The translations under genes were made by a program, and so were the position numbers. The notes under the pieces were generated by a model, which worked only from the letters and a program-made list of their open reading frames with translations, had not been told where the DNA came from and made no database searches. From the NCBI GenBank assembly GCA_964057225.1, contig OZ059900.1, positions 9,806,501-9,870,500 of the forward strand: a stretch of DNA of 64,000 nucleotides, written 5' to 3'. Positions 36,801 to 48,900 of this stretch are shown here, piece by piece (the first letter of the stretch is position 1; each line of letters starts with the position of its first letter). The stretch is from Auanema rhodensis (lineage: Eukaryota; Nematoda; Chromadorea; Rhabditida; Rhabditidae).

Positions 36801-39800
36801 GACTGCTTCAATTTTGACAATTAAAGTTAATAATTCATCAAATGTTAATTTATTTCTTTGTATTGCCTTTTTCATTGCATTTTTAGTAATTCCCACCATT
36901 CTTTCCCAAGAACCTCCTTTCCATGGAGACTTAGGTGTGTTAAAGAGCCAATTTATGTTATTTTTGGCTAGATGGACTACAATATCAGCTGGGGTGAAAT
37001 TAAATTCAGCTGATTTTTGTATTGTCTCAATTAATTGAGCTCCGAGAATAAAATTACCCCCACAATCACTTCGCATTGTGGTTGGTAAACCTCGTCGGGC
37101 TATGAAACGAGTGAAAGCGTTCATAAATGAAGTCGCTGTTTGATCATAGACCATTTCAAGATGAATGGCACGTATGGTTAAGCAAGTAAAAAGACATACA
37201 TAGACCTTATGTCCACTTTTAAGCATAATAGGTCCAAATAAGTCGCAACCAGTGTTAAGAAATGGTTTAGTTAATATCACTCTATCTTTAGGCAATGAAG
37301 GCATATCAGGAGTGCCATATGGTAAAGATTGATATTTATTGCATAAATGACATTTCTTCAAAGTTTGTTTTATAATTGCTGCAGCGCGAGCAATAAAATA
37401 AGTTTGACGAAGATGTGTGATCAAAAATTCTTTTCCTTGATGAAAAGATGCGCGATGAGCGTCCATAATTATGTGTTGAGTGAATAATGAGTTGCGAGGA
37501 AGATAAATTGGGTTTTTTGTATCATAGGATAGTAAAGAATTTTGTAATCGGCTTCTTACTCGAATTATCTCGTTATCATCATGATAGAAATGATAACCAG
37601 GATATTGTCGTCGTAAATCATTAATAATGAGATGATCTTGAGCTTGTCGAATTAAAATAGTACGTATTATCTTCAAATCAGTTGTTAAAACGGGATATGA
37701 TGTTGATATTTGTGAAATATTTCGTAATTTATGTCCATTTTGATTTTTAAATGTTTTTAAATGCCAAATTTTTATAATTTTAGCCAAACGGGCTAACAAA
37801 CGTAAAGTTGCAAAATGACCGTTATGATAAGCTAGGTTATGTTCCAAAGGTACAGATATAGCTTGAGCTATAAGTAATGATACAGGTGAAACATGCATCA
37901 CTTGCAAGGAACCATATGGTGTTAAAGCTTGAACGGTTCTGTTAAGAATCCACTGTGGTCCAAGAAGCCACATAGATTCCTGAAGTTGATATTTATTGGC
38001 TCCTCGTGAACCAATGTCAGCCGGATTATAATCCGTAGTAACATGGTAAAATTGAACATTAATCGAATGTTCTTCTAATACACGGGTCATATGTTGTACA
38101 TTTTGAACTTGTTTTGCTATGAAGTCAGGTAATTGCTTATTTGTTAAAATCCATGATAACGCAATGCTGCTATCACTTACAATATTTAGTTTTTTACATG
38201 GTAATTCCATTAATATTGTGTGAGAAAGTCTCATAGCTAATCGAATAGCTAAGAGTTCCATGCGTGGAATTGTGATTGGTGTTTTAGGAGATAAGCGGCT
38301 TTTACCTGCTAGAATAGAACTCATTTTGTTGTTTGTCTGTATGTAAGCACACACAGCTAACGCTGTTGAACTAGCGTCAGCAAAGACCCATAATGTACCT
38401 TCTTCAATAGATGGTGATAGTACACGAGGTACAGTAACCTTAGCATAATTAATCTCGTTAATTATTGATGTCCAAGAGGCTGATAATTCAGAAGGTATAG
38501 TATCATCCCATTCTGTTTTAAGTGCAAAAATATCTCTAAGAATAACCTTCAAGGGTAAAATTAATGGATTTGTTATACCCAAAGGATCATAAACTGAATG
38601 TAATTGTTGTAATGCGTTTCGTTTGGTTACTGTTGAGAGTTCCGGTATATTGAATCGAATTGAAAGGGAATCACTTAGAGCATTATAAGGTACTCCAAGA
38701 ATTTTTAGTGGACAATCAGAGAGAATATCATCTTTATGAAGGTGCTGAAGAGCTTCTGACTTATTTGATGCGAATTCACGAACATGCATCGAAATATTTT
38801 GAAATAATTGTTGTGTAAGTGAACATTTTTGTTGAGCTTCATCTATACTATCAGCAAATAATAGAATATTATCTACATATAATGTATTTAATATTTCATC
38901 TGATAAGTCAGTATTCAAAGAGCTTAAATACCAATTTACACTCATGTTTAGAATGCTAGGTGAGGCAGTCAATCCAAATGGTATGCGTTTGAATCGAAAA
39001 ACCTTAGTATTACTTGAGTTACAACTTCCTTGAGGATCCTTTACCCAAAAGAAACGGCAAAGATCCCGATGTTGCTTCTGTAAGCCTACTTGTAAAAAGG
39101 CTGATTGAATATCACAAGTAATAATGATTGGTTTTATTCTTGAAGCAATGAGAATGTTGAAAATATTGTTCACAAAACTTTTTCCAGTATATAGTATGTC
39201 GTTAAGGGATAATTTACCCTTAGTTTTAGCTGAAGCATCGAAAACAACTCGTAAAGGTTTATTCGGCTTGTTTGTATTCCATACCCCATGATGTGGAATA
39301 TAATGACATATAATATCAGAATTATGATTATGGTTGGAAGTTTCAAAAGGAACTTCTTCAATGATACCGTTATCGATATAATCATCAATAATTTTCCTGT
39401 ACATTTCCAATTTCGAAGGATTTGCTTGTAAAGTTTTGAACAATGCCAAAAATCGATAAAAGGCTAAACCTTTATTATCTGGTAATTGATGATAATTTGA
39501 TTTCAATGGTAAAGGAGCTTCAATACGATGATTGGTTAGTGTCAACTGTTTTGAATAATCTTCGTAATAATCAATAGTTGTGTCAATTCCAGCTTCAGAA
39601 GTATTAATTCCTAAGCTATCAATTTCAAATATGTATCGAAGCATATCATTATGTTGTAATGGTTTATCATTAATTGTTATTAACGTAACAGAATGATTTT
39701 GATATGGTATTTCCCCATACAAGGTATAACCGAAACTGGTATTCTGCATTCTTAATGTAGAGGGTAACTCAAGTTCAGAATTCATATGAACGAATAACTT

Positions 39801-41795
39801 ATAGCGATCTAATCCAATTAGAATATCTGGTTCAAATGCCTGACCATCAATCATTGGATTAGCTAAAGTTATATTGTTTCTTTTAATGAATGAACGATCA
39901 TTATTGTCTAAAAGTGGAGCTCTTAATGATGTAGCTATGAATGGTTTCGTAAGCATGTTGGTTATGATGATACTGCCATTAGAAGTATAAAAAATAGTTT
40001 TCACTTCTTTACATTCATGTGTTTCGCTGAGGCCACCTATTCCAAAGAATGTGCGATGTTGAACTTTGTTAATAGGCAATTGAAGATCCTTAGCTATATC
40101 ACTACGTATGAAAGACCGCATAGAGCCACTGTCAATCACTACCTTTACTGTGATATATTTATTTTGACTGTAACTGAATATATGTGTCATAGCTGTTTTC
40201 AATACAATTTGACTCATCTCGATATCATGGGTATCCTCGGTATGTGTGAGCAATTGTAATTGTGTATTCTTAGGTTCAGTAACTATTAATGTTACTGGTA
40301 GATGATTGAAAAATGCTGGTTGTACTGTAGGTACTGTTTGTGATACAGTTGGTGTAGAAATGATGTCATTTTTATTTTGTGAGACTGTAAGGTCTGGAGT
40401 TTGTTGTCCTGCACTTTCTGTTATGATCATGCTTGTGGACGATATAGGTTTTACAGGACTCTTTGTTTCACGATCTAAATTTAGACATAAGCAACTGTTA
40501 TGCTCATTTTTGCATTTCGGGCATTTCGGTCGAGAACAATCACGACTGCGATGTGAAGTAGAGAAACAAAGCCAGCATACTTCTTTGTTCTTTAAGATTT
40601 CACGTTTTTTCTGTGGTGTGTCATAAGTACGGCAATAATAAGATGGATGTCCTTCTTTACCACAAAAAACACAAGTCCAAATTTTTTTAGTGGATTTGTC
40701 GAAAGTTTTATCAACATGTTTTCCACGATTTGGTGAATTATGTGAGTCATGTTCTGAATTTCGTTTTCTAGTGTCCATTAAACTGAATTCATAAATTCGT
40801 GAAGAGAGATGTTGATAAATGTCATCCATTGATTGATCTAGAGGATCTGGTTGACGATATAGTTCACTCATTATATAATGAGGAAATTTTTCAGCGCAAA
40901 TAGCAAAGAAAAATTCAGGACCAATATGACTTCCAGCGGCTGTAATTTGACGATCATAGCTTTGGATCAAATCAAATAATTGCTTACAGCTTTTTGCATC
41001 AGAAGCAGGAGATAAATTTTTCATTTTCCTCAATAATTGAAGTTTATCTGTAGCATATCTCATATATGCATTTTCAAGTGCTTTTCTCAGTAAGAGATAG
41101 TTGTTTTCATTAGGTTCAATACCCCTTATAACGACCAAAGCTTTATCGGATAAGCCTTCGAGTAAAATGTTCACTTTATCAAGTATGGAATATTGTGGAT
41201 TTTGATGTATCATGTTATTAAATCTTGACCAATACAGTTTGAAATTTTCGGGTGTACCATCGAAAGTCGGTATTTGTGTTACCGGACGTTGAATATGATT
41301 GCTTGTTTGTAACAATTGTAATAAATTTGAATAAATTTGTGTTGTTTCGGTACCAGTGCTTTCGATTACTTTTTCTTTCTTTTTCTCGGGAAGTAGTGAT
41401 TCCACGAATGCAATTGCTGTTTTAATATGACTGATACGGTCAAGGAGTAATAATCTTTGTTCGTCAGCTATATTGTAAGCTTGACGATTGTTTGGATTTT
41501 CTTCAAGTTCTTCGTATAATGCTTTCATTTCGTTTCGAAGATCCTTATCAGAATCTTTGAAAACGGTTTGGTATTTTTCTATGTTTCTGTTCACTGTGTC
41601 GAGAGCAGTAGAGAGCTCGTTCAATACCAATTCATGATTGCGTAAAGTTGATTGCAGTAAAATAATTCTATCGTATGTTATTTCTGAATCAGATACCCCG
41701 GCGGGTTCGTTGTCGAGAAGATTTGCGTAACGTTTCAGCAAAACGGATAAGAAGTCGTATGAACGACGAATGTCGCCAACAAATGAGGAGGCCAT
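33882..41795 (-). CDS. Gag-Pol-Env-like polyprotein of inner BEL/Pao element
   Basis: Uninterrupted 2637-codon ORF on the minus strand with the same domain order as the outer copy: Gag with cysteine knuckles, aspartic protease, reverse transcriptase, RNase H, integrase, then a cysteine-rich membrane glycoprotein region in the same frame. About eleven residues differ from the outer copy by side-by-side reading, among them a lysine-glutamate change in the pol spacer (EQALKTL versus EQALETL) and phenylalanine-valine in the last membrane segment (ICVVF versus ICVVV). No stop or frameshift. Antisense open frames in this span are shadows. Confidence 0.96.
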   Translation of the reverse strand: MASSFVGDIRRSYDFLSVLLKRYANLLDNEPAGVSDSEITYDRIILLQSTLRNHELVLNELSTALDTVNRNIEKYQTVFKDSDKDLRNEMKALYEELEENPNNRQAYNIADEQRLLLLDRISHIKTAIAFVESLLPEKKKEKVIESTGTETTQIYSNLLQLLQTSNHIQRPVTQIPTFDGTPENFKLYWSRFNNMIHQNPQYSILDKVNILLEGLSDKALVVIRGIEPNENNYLLLRKALENAYMRYATDKLQLLRKMKNLSPASDAKSCKQLFDLIQSYDRQITAAGSHIGPEFFFAICAEKFPHYIMSELYRQPDPLDQSMDDIYQHLSSRIYEFSLMDTRKRNSEHDSHNSPNRGKHVDKTFDKSTKKIWTCVFCGKEGHPSYYCRTYDTPQKKREILKNKEVCWLCFSTSHRSRDCSRPKCPKCKNEHNSCLCLNLDRETKSPVKPISSTSMIITESAGQQTPDLTVSQNKNDIISTPTVSQTVPTVQPAFFNHLPVTLIVTEPKNTQLQLLTHTEDTHDIEMSQIVLKTAMTHIFSYSQNKYITVKVVIDSGSMRSFIRSDIAKDLQLPINKVQHRTFFGIGGLSETHECKEVKTIFYTSNGSIIITNMLTKPFIATSLRAPLLDNNDRSFIKRNNITLANPMIDGQAFEPDILIGLDRYKLFVHMNSELELPSTLRMQNTSFGYTLYGEIPYQNHSVTLITINDKPLQHNDMLRYIFEIDSLGINTSEAGIDTTIDYYEDYSKQLTLTNHRIEAPLPLKSNYHQLPDNKGLAFYRFLALFKTLQANPSKLEMYRKIIDDYIDNGIIEEVPFETSNHNHNSDIICHYIPHHGVWNTNKPNKPLRVVFDASAKTKGKLSLNDILYTGKSFVNNIFNILIASRIKPIIITCDIQSAFLQVGLQKQHRDLCRFFWVKDPQGSCNSSNTKVFRFKRIPFGLTASPSILNMSVNWYLSSLNTDLSDEILNTLYVDNILLFADSIDEAQQKCSLTQQLFQNISMHVREFASNKSEALQHLHKDDILSDCPLKILGVPYNALSDSLSIRFNIPELSTVTKRNALQQLHSVYDPLGITNPLILPLKVILRDIFALKTEWDDTIPSELSASWTSIINEINYAKVTVPRVLSPSIEEGTLWVFADASSTALAVCAYIQTNNKMSSILAGKSRLSPKTPITIPRMELLAIRLAMRLSHTILMELPCKKLNIVSDSSIALSWILTNKQLPDFIAKQVQNVQHMTRVLEEHSINVQFYHVTTDYNPADIGSRGANKYQLQESMWLLGPQWILNRTVQALTPYGSLQVMHVSPVSLLIAQAISVPLEHNLAYHNGHFATLRLLARLAKIIKIWHLKTFKNQNGHKLRNISQISTSYPVLTTDLKIIRTILIRQAQDHLIINDLRRQYPGYHFYHDDNEIIRVRSRLQNSLLSYDTKNPIYLPRNSLFTQHIIMDAHRASFHQGKEFLITHLRQTYFIARAAAIIKQTLKKCHLCNKYQSLPYGTPDMPSLPKDRVILTKPFLNTGCDLFGPIMLKSGHKVYVCLFTCLTIRAIHLEMVYDQTATSFMNAFTRFIARRGLPTTMRSDCGGNFILGAQLIETIQKSAEFNFTPADIVVHLAKNNINWLFNTPKSPWKGGSWERMVGITKNAMKKAIQRNKLTFDELLTLIVKIEAVINTRPLTHPDPNNINHVPIRPVDFISPGLVLSLPDDCGSRVYNNSIDIPVIQNVEQALKTLQLTSDAATMFWDKFQTEYLIYIRDIYKHSRKQPSANANKPNIGEIVVIHNDNLPRGQWKLGRITELISSSDGFIRTAKVLTPAGNIISRSLNHLYPLELRSVLPDMTSIPRSTPSEDTSLSLKVGSASDMMNLDAQPIQEYIIRSNSPVPSIHETNNVVTCPEPIDINNPQKIYIPTSKISSIHNPILEEEAELQLWGPGHTPDDNRKKLQKKNISKAKQTIILPTIDQNDVKPSTETNEKRVRTLPLRDHITYASRKNFKSAMTSAILIFTIISIFLPVASANSVVCDEAKFLSIHLLGNPHCAPHLAMWSLFLPLCCLFGILCCCIRIGFHQYRYNSWSNTIRYISSFFTLRPHTPEQNDIELGVIEPPPTSSENIPHIEPKLYPPFWKRGSRLSIISILTIFLINNATACTDHHVIHSVSTHCLNRTQCYHQYSDQIVFSPGVKDLCLDIKFKNHSIGYIQIRKLYTSYECKKTTKFFTKATLPKLTVDFRCAHMGSCDQTCETMNHRSRISEFEPYNYPTQSKCVRSSAHIWRCLTFWENPCLFYKLEHVPTSDDIFEVFKCEDWTTSSTFEITTHIVKDKNIYNITIPPYLKMNYSFFNMTINTQDKPPTPLHNYYFVASNNQIFAVEPHFPFMVQCISKADTSDNFSRCTTVIDCTCNKINNDVAGCICPQHNFTHFSHILPPYMANTETIYKPDTSLTFRTQYDETTVSIDSELLYDSNTFSYDIPCRPLLISLSGCYSCGQGASALFSCMSSKETWIPIECSKDVFMIKCSPFNEITNINIKRDNSIINEVCHTKCNHEKIDIIVTGQLYFNSSTNEPNEIHSNQNSVIIPDIIPFLKLFKEHWMMFSICVVFLIIICFLGYLGCTPAIYFFLITAFRTIKIIIDTTTKFFFILRNLCFDRRF

Positions 41796-42078
41796 TTCTA
41801 ACGCTGTGTGAGGCGTAATAGGTAAGCTTCTATAGCTGATAATGATGAATAAAATTCAGAAAATGAGAGAGAACAAGAAATGAAAGTTGTACAAAGTACA
41901 ACAAATGAGTATGAGATATACGACTTGTCGTATCTTGGAGCGTTATTATGCTCCGAAATTATATCGATTACTGCAGGCAAATTCACGCCTGAGCTGATGG
42001 ACTTAAGAGTCGCCACCAAATTAAATGATAAAGTACCTGTTGAAGCAGTGACCTGAGTCGTGATGGTCGATGCACCAA

Positions 42079-42380
42079 TGTCGCTTCGGCGAAGGTATTC
42101 GGTTGTCGGTATTCCGCTGAGAATTAATAGAACAGATAGTTAGTGGTAGAATGCTTTATTAAAGAGAAAGTTAACAATTCAACAAAATATAGATCGTCTA
42201 TACTCCGTTGAGGTTTGGTTGAGGTATGTCTTGTATTTTCCGATCCCAAAGATGAAGATATGGGAAGGCGGGCCGAAAAGTACAATCTGAAATAGACAAA
42301 GTAAAGGAAAACGATAAAAACAAAACTGAAATGGAACAAAACATAGAAAAAAGAATAAAAAATAATCGCTAACCGCGACA
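42079..42380 (-). repeat. Inner element 5' LTR
   Basis: 302 bp, same orientation as 33472-33773 and identical by eye. It is followed on the sense strand by the tRNA-Gly-like primer site (plus-strand 42061-42078) and the leader. Together with the outer 5' LTR remnant it makes an inverted LTR pair with a shared junction at 42380/42381. Confidence 0.96.
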
Positions 42381-42385
42381 GTTTT

Positions 42386-42628
42386 GTTTTTATCGTTTTC
42401 CTTTACTTTGTCTATTTCAGATTGTACTTTTCGGCCCGCCTTCCCATATCTTCATCTTTGGGATCGGAAAATACAAGATATACCTCAACCAAACCTCAAC
42501 GGAGTATAGACGATCTATATTTTGTTGAATTGTTAACTTTCTCTTTAATAAAGCATTCTACCACTGACTATCTGTTCTATTAATTCTCAGCGGAATACCG
42601 ACAACCGAATACCTTCGCCGAAGCGACA
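42386..42628 (+). repeat. Outer element 5' LTR, remaining 243 bp
   Basis: Resumes the LTR at gtttttatcg and ends CGAAGCGACA. Together with 33413-33471 it adds to 302 bp and reads like the 3' LTR at 51389. Confidence 0.95.
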
Positions 42629-42648
42629 TTGGTGCATCGACCATCACG
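42629..42648 (+). other. Primer-binding site, tRNA-Gly-like
   Basis: Just after the LTR: TTGGTGCATCGACC. Twelve of the 13 bases of TGGTGCATCGACC match the complement of the 3' end of nematode tRNA-Gly(GCC), ...GGCCGATGCA plus CCA, with one mismatch. The inner element has the same site in inverse orientation. Confidence 0.7.
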
Positions 42649-42911
42649 ACTCAGGTCACTGCTTCAACAGGTACTTTATCATTTAATTTGGTGGCGACTC
42701 TTAAGTCCATCAGCTCAGGCGTGAATTTGCCTGCAGTAATCGATATAATTTCGGAGCATAATAACGCTCCAAGATACGACAAGTCGTATATCTCATACTC
42801 ATTTGTTGTACTTTGTACAACTTTCATTTCTTGTTCTCTCTCATTTTCTGAATTTTATTCATCATTATCAGCTATAGAAGCTTACCTATTACGCCTCACA
42901 CAGCGTTAGAA

Positions 42912-45900
42912 ATGGCCTCCTCATTTGTTGGCGACATTCGTCGTTCATACGACTTCTTATCCGTTTTGCTCAAACGTTACGCAAATCTTCTCGACAACGA
43001 ACCCGCCGGGGTATCTGATTCAGAAATAACATACGATAGAATTATTTTACTGCAATCAACTTTACGCAATCATGAATTGGTATTGAACGAGCTCTCTACT
43101 GCTCTCGACACAGTGAACAGAAACATAGAAAAATACCAAACCGTTTTCAAAGATTCTGATAAGGAACTTCGAAACGAAATGAAAGCATTATACGAAGAAC
43201 TTGAAGAAAATCCAAACAATCGTCAAGCTTACAATATAGCTGACGAACAAAGATTATTACTCCTTGACCGTATCAGTCATATTAAAACAGCAATTGCATT
43301 CGTGGAATCACTACTTCCCGAGAAAAAGAAAGAAAAAGTAATCGAAAGCACTGGTACCGAAACAACACAAATTTATTCAAATTTATTACAATTGTTACAA
43401 ACAAGCAATCATATTCAACGTCCGGTAACACAAATACCGACTTTTGATGGTACACCCGAAAATTTCAAACTGTATTGGTCAAGATTTAATAACATGATAC
43501 ATCAAAATCCACAATATTCCATACTTGATAAAGTGAACATTTTACTCGAAGGCTTATCCGATAAAGCTTTGGTCGTTATAAGGGGTATTGAACCTAATGA
43601 AAACAACTATCTCTTACTGAGAAAAGCACTTGAAAATGCATATATGAGATATGCTACAGATAAACTTCAATTATTGAGGAAAATGAAAAATTTATCTCCT
43701 GCTTCGGATGCAAAAAGCTGTAAGCAATTATTTGATTTGATCCAAAGCTATGATCGTCAAATTACAGCCGCTGGAAGTCATATTGGTCCTGAATTTTTCT
43801 TTGCTATTTGCGCTGAAAAATTTCCTCATTATATAATGAGTGAACTATATCGTCAACCAGATCCTCTAGATCAATCAATGGATGACATTTATCAACATCT
43901 CTCTTCACGAATTTATGAATTCAGTTTAATGGACACTAGAAAACGAAATTCAGAACATGACTCACATAATTCACCAAATCGTGGAAAACATGTTGATAAA
44001 ACTTTCGACAAATCCACTAAAAAAATTTGGACTTGTGTTTTTTGTGGTAAAGAAGGACATCCATCTTATTATTGCCGTACTTATGACACACCACAGAAAA
44101 AACGTGAAATCTTAAAGAACAAAGAAGTATGCTGGCTTTGTTTCTCTACTTCACATCGCAGTCGTGATTGTTCTCGACCGAAATGCCCGAAATGCAAAAA
44201 TGAGCATAACAGTTGCTTATGTCTAAATTTAGATCGTGAAACAAAGAGTCCTGTAAAACCTATATCGTCCACAAGCATGATCATAACAGAAAGTGCAGGA
44301 CAACAAACTCCAGACCTTACAGTCTCACAAAATAAAAATGACATCATTTCTACACCAACTGTATCACAAACAGTACCTACAGTACAACCAGCATTTTTCA
44401 ATCATCTACCAGTAACATTAATAGTTACTGAACCTAAGAATACACAATTACAATTGCTCACACAGACCGAGGATACCCATGATATCGAGATGAGTCAAAT
44501 TGTATTGAAAACAGCTATGACACATATATTCAGTTACACACAAAATAAATATATCACAGTAAAGGTAGTGATTGACAGTGGCTCTATGCGGTCTTTCATA
44601 CGTAGTGATATAGCTACGGATCTTCAATTGCCTATTAACAAAGTTCAACACCGCACATTCTTTGGAATAGGTGGCCTCAGCGAAACACATGAATGTAAAG
44701 AAGTGAAAACTATTTTTTATACTTCTAATGGCAGTATCATCATAACCAACATGCTTACGAAACCATTCATAGCTACATCATTAAGAGCTCCACTTTTAGA
44801 CAATAATGATCGTTCATTCATTAAAAGAAACAATATAACTTTAGCTAATCCAATGATTGATGGTCAGGCATTTGAACCAGATATTCTAATTGGATTAGAT
44901 CGCTATAAGTTATTCGTTCATATGAATTCTGAACTTGAGTTACCCTCTACATTAAGAATGCAGAATACCAGTTTCGGTTATACCTTGTATGGGGAAATAC
45001 CATATCAAAATCATTCTGTTACGTTAATAACAATTAATGATAAACCATTACAACATAATGATATGCTTCGATACATATTTGAAATTGATAGCTTAGGAAT
45101 TAATACTTCTGAAGCTGGAATTGACACAACTATTGATTATTACGAAGATTATTCAAAACAGTTGACACTAACCAATCATCGTATTGAAGCTCCTTTACCA
45201 TTGAAATCAAATTATCATCAATTACCAGATAATAAAGGTTTAGCCTTTTATCGATTTTTGGCATTGTTCAAAACTTTACAAGCAAATCCTTCGAAATTGG
45301 AAATGTACAGGAAAATTATTGATGATTATATCGATAACGGTATCATTGAAGAAGTTCCTTTTGAAACTTCCAACAATAATCATAATTCTGATATTATATG
45401 TCATTATATTCCACATCATGGGGTATGGAATACAAACAAGCCGAATAAACCTTTACGAGTTGTTTTCGATGCTTCAGCTAAAACTAAGGGTAAATTATCC
45501 CTTAACGACATACTATATACTGGAAAAAGTTTTGTGAACAATATTTTCAACATTCTCATTGCTTCAAGAATAAAACCAATCATTATTACTTGTGATATTC
45601 AATCAGCCTTTTTACAAGTAGGCTTACAGAAGCAACATCGGGATCTTTGCCGTTTCTTTTGGGTAAAGGATCCTCAAGGAAGTTGTAACTCAAGTAATAC
45701 TAAGGTTTTTCGATTCAAACGCATACCATTTGGATTGACTGCCTCACCTAGCATTCTAAACATGAGTGTAAATTGGTATTTAAGCTCTTTGAATACTGAC
45801 TTATCAGATGAAATATTAAATACATTATATGTAGATAATATTCTATTATTTGCTGATAGTATAGATGAAGCTCAACAGAAATGTTCACTTACACAACAAT

Positions 45901-48900
45901 TATTTCAAAATATTTCGATGCATGTTCGTGAATTCGCATCGAATAAGTCAGAAGCTCTTCAGCACCTTCATAAAGATGATATTCTCTCTGATTGTCCACT
46001 AAAAATTCTTGGAGTACCTTATAATGCTCTAAGTGATTCCCTTTCAATTCGATTCAATATACCGGAACTCTCTACAGTAACCAAACGAAACGCATTACAA
46101 CAATTACATTCAGTTTATGATCCTTTGGGCATAACAAATCCATTAATTTTACCCTTGAAGGTTATTCTTAGAGATATTTTTGCACTTAAAACAGAATGGG
46201 ATGATACTATACCTTCTGAATTATCAGCCTCTTGGACATCAATAATTAACGAAATTAATTATGCTAAGGTTACTGTACCTCGTGTACTATCACCATCTAT
46301 TGAAGAAGGTACATTATGGGTCTTTGCTGACGCTAGTTCAACAGCGTTAGCTGTGTGTGCTTACATACAGACAAACAACAAAATGAGTTCTATTCTAGCA
46401 GGTAAAAGCCGCTTATCTCCTAAAACACCAATTACAATTCCACGCATGGAACTCTTAGCTATTCGATTAGCTATGAGACTTTCTCACACAATATTAATGG
46501 AATTACCATGTAAAAAACTAAATATTGTAAGTGATAGCAGCATTGCGTTATCATGGATTTTAACAAATAAGCAATTACCTGACTTCATAGCAAAACAAGT
46601 TCAAAATGTACAACATATGACCCGTGTATTAGAAGAACATTCGATTAATGTTCAATTTTACCATGTTACTACGGATTATAATCCGGCTGACATTGGTTCA
46701 CGAGGAGCCAATAAATATCAACTTCAGGAATCTATGTGGCTTCTTGGACCACAGTGGATTCTTAACAGAACCGTTCAAGCTTTAACACCATATGGTTCCT
46801 TGCAAGTGATGCATGTTTCACCTGTATCATTACTTATAGCTCAAGCTATATCTGTACCCTTGGAACATAACCTAGCTTATCATAACGGTCATTTTGCAAC
46901 TTTACGTTTGTTAGCCCGTTTGGCTAAAATTATAAAAATTTGGCATTTAAAAACATTTAAAAATCAAACTGGACATAAATTACGGAATATTTCACAAATA
47001 TCAACATCATATCCCGTTTTAACAACTGATTTGAAGATAATACGTACTATTTTAATTCGACAAGCTCAAGATCATCTCATTATTAATGATTTACGACGAC
47101 AATATCCTGGTTATCATTTCTATCATGATGATAACGAGATAATTCGAGTAAGAAGCCGATTACAAAATTCTTTACTATCCTATGATACAAAAAACCCAAT
47201 TTATCTTCCTCGCAACTCATTATTCACTCAACACATAATTATGGACGCTCATCGCGCATCTTTTCATCAAGGAAAAGAATTTTTGATCACACATCTTCGT
47301 CAAACTTATTTTATTGCTCGCGCTGCAGCAATTATAAAACAAACTTTGAAGAAATGTCATTTATGCAATAAATATCAATCTTTACCATATGGCACTCCTG
47401 ATATGCCTTCATTGCCTAAAGATAGAGTGATATTAACTAAACCATTTCTTAACACTGGTTGCGACTTATTTGGACCTATTATGCTTAAAAGTGGACATAA
47501 GGTCTATGTATGTCTTTTTACTTGCTTAACCATACGTGCCATTCATCTTGAAATGGTCTATGATCAAACAGCGACTTCATTTATGAACGCTTTCACTCGT
47601 TTCATAGCCCGACGAGGTTTACCAACCACAATGCGAAGTGATTGTGGGGGTAATTTTATTCTCGGAGCTCAATTAATTGAGACAATACAAAAATCAGCTG
47701 AATTTAATTTCACCCCAGCTGATATTGTAGTCCATCTAGCCAAAAATAACATAAATTGGCTCTTTAACACACCTAAGTCTCCATGGAAAGGAGGTTCTTG
47801 GGAAAGAATGGTGGGAATTACTAAAAATGCAATGAAAAAGGCAATACAAAGAAATAAATTAACATTTGATGAATTATTAACTTTAATTGTCAAAATTGAA
47901 GCAGTCATTAACACAAGGCCTTTAACACATCCAGATCCAAATAATATAAATCACGTACCTATTCGTCCTGTCGATTTCATTTCGCCTGGTCTTGTTCTTT
48001 CCCTACCGGATGATTGTGGTTCTCGAGTTTATAATAATTCCATTGATATTCCTGTAATACAAAACGTTGAACAAGCATTAGAAACTTTACAACTTACTTC
48101 TGATGCAGCTACGATGTTTTGGGATAAATTTCAAACAGAATATTTGATATATATTCGTGATATATACAAACATTCCCGAAAACAACCTTCAGCAAATGCC
48201 AATAAACCTAATATTGGTGAAATTGTAGTTATACATAACGATAACTTACCTCGTGGTCAATGGAAACTTGGTCGAATCACAGAACTTATAAGTAGTTCTG
48301 ATGGATTCATTCGTACAGCTAAAGTTCTCACTCCAGCTGGGAACATCATATCTCGTTCCTTAAATCATCTATATCCACTTGAATTACGAAGTGTTTTACC
48401 TGATATGACATCAATTCCTCGATCTACTCCTTCCGAAGACACTTCATTGTCTTTGAAGGTAGGATCTGCTTCGGATATGATGAACCTTGATGCTCAACCA
48501 ATACAGGAATATATTATAAGATCAAACTCACCTGTACCTTCAATCCATGAAACGAACAATGTGGTTACATGTCCTGAACCAATAGATATTAATAATCCTC
48601 AAAAAATTTACATACCTACGTCCAAAATTTCTTCGATACATAATCCGATCCTTGAGGAAGAAGCTGAATTACAATTATGGGGTCCAGGTCATACGCCTGA
48701 CGATAATCGTAAAAAATTACAAAAGAAAAACACAAGTAAAGCAAAACAAACCATAATTTTGCCTACCATTGACCAAAACGACGTAAAACCATCTACTGAA
48801 ACAAACGAAAAACGTGTTCGCACCTTACCTTTACGGGATCACATCACATACGCTTCGCGAAAGAATTTCAAATCAGCAATGACGTCTGCAATTTTAATTT

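Larger units (their letters stand above)
33472..42380 (-). mobile_element. Inner BEL/Pao LTR retroelement, nested in the outer element's 5' LTR
   Basis: Minus-strand element of 8909 bp bounded by two 302-bp LTRs (33472-33773 and 42079-42380) with ends TGTCG...CGACA. Flanking gtttt at 33467-33471 and 42381-42385 is its 5-bp target duplication, made inside the outer element's 5' LTR. Its coding ORF (33882-41795) is intact. It lacks 455 bp between the ORF and the 3' LTR that the outer element has, which removes most of the zinc-knuckle ORF. Its LTRs differ from the outer ones at only a few bases. Confidence 0.97.

Noticed and set aside
40306..40626. Antisense open frames over the retroelement ORFs (also 44081-44401, 36793-37038, 47669-47914, 40017-40259, 44448-44690)
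   Set aside because: Shadows of the long sense ORFs, mirrored between the two copies.
42688..42909. 73-codon open frame just before the Gag start (and its copy at 41798-42019)
   Set aside because: It begins with GTG, is in a different frame from Gag, has no motif and lies in the leader; most likely non-coding 5' UTR.
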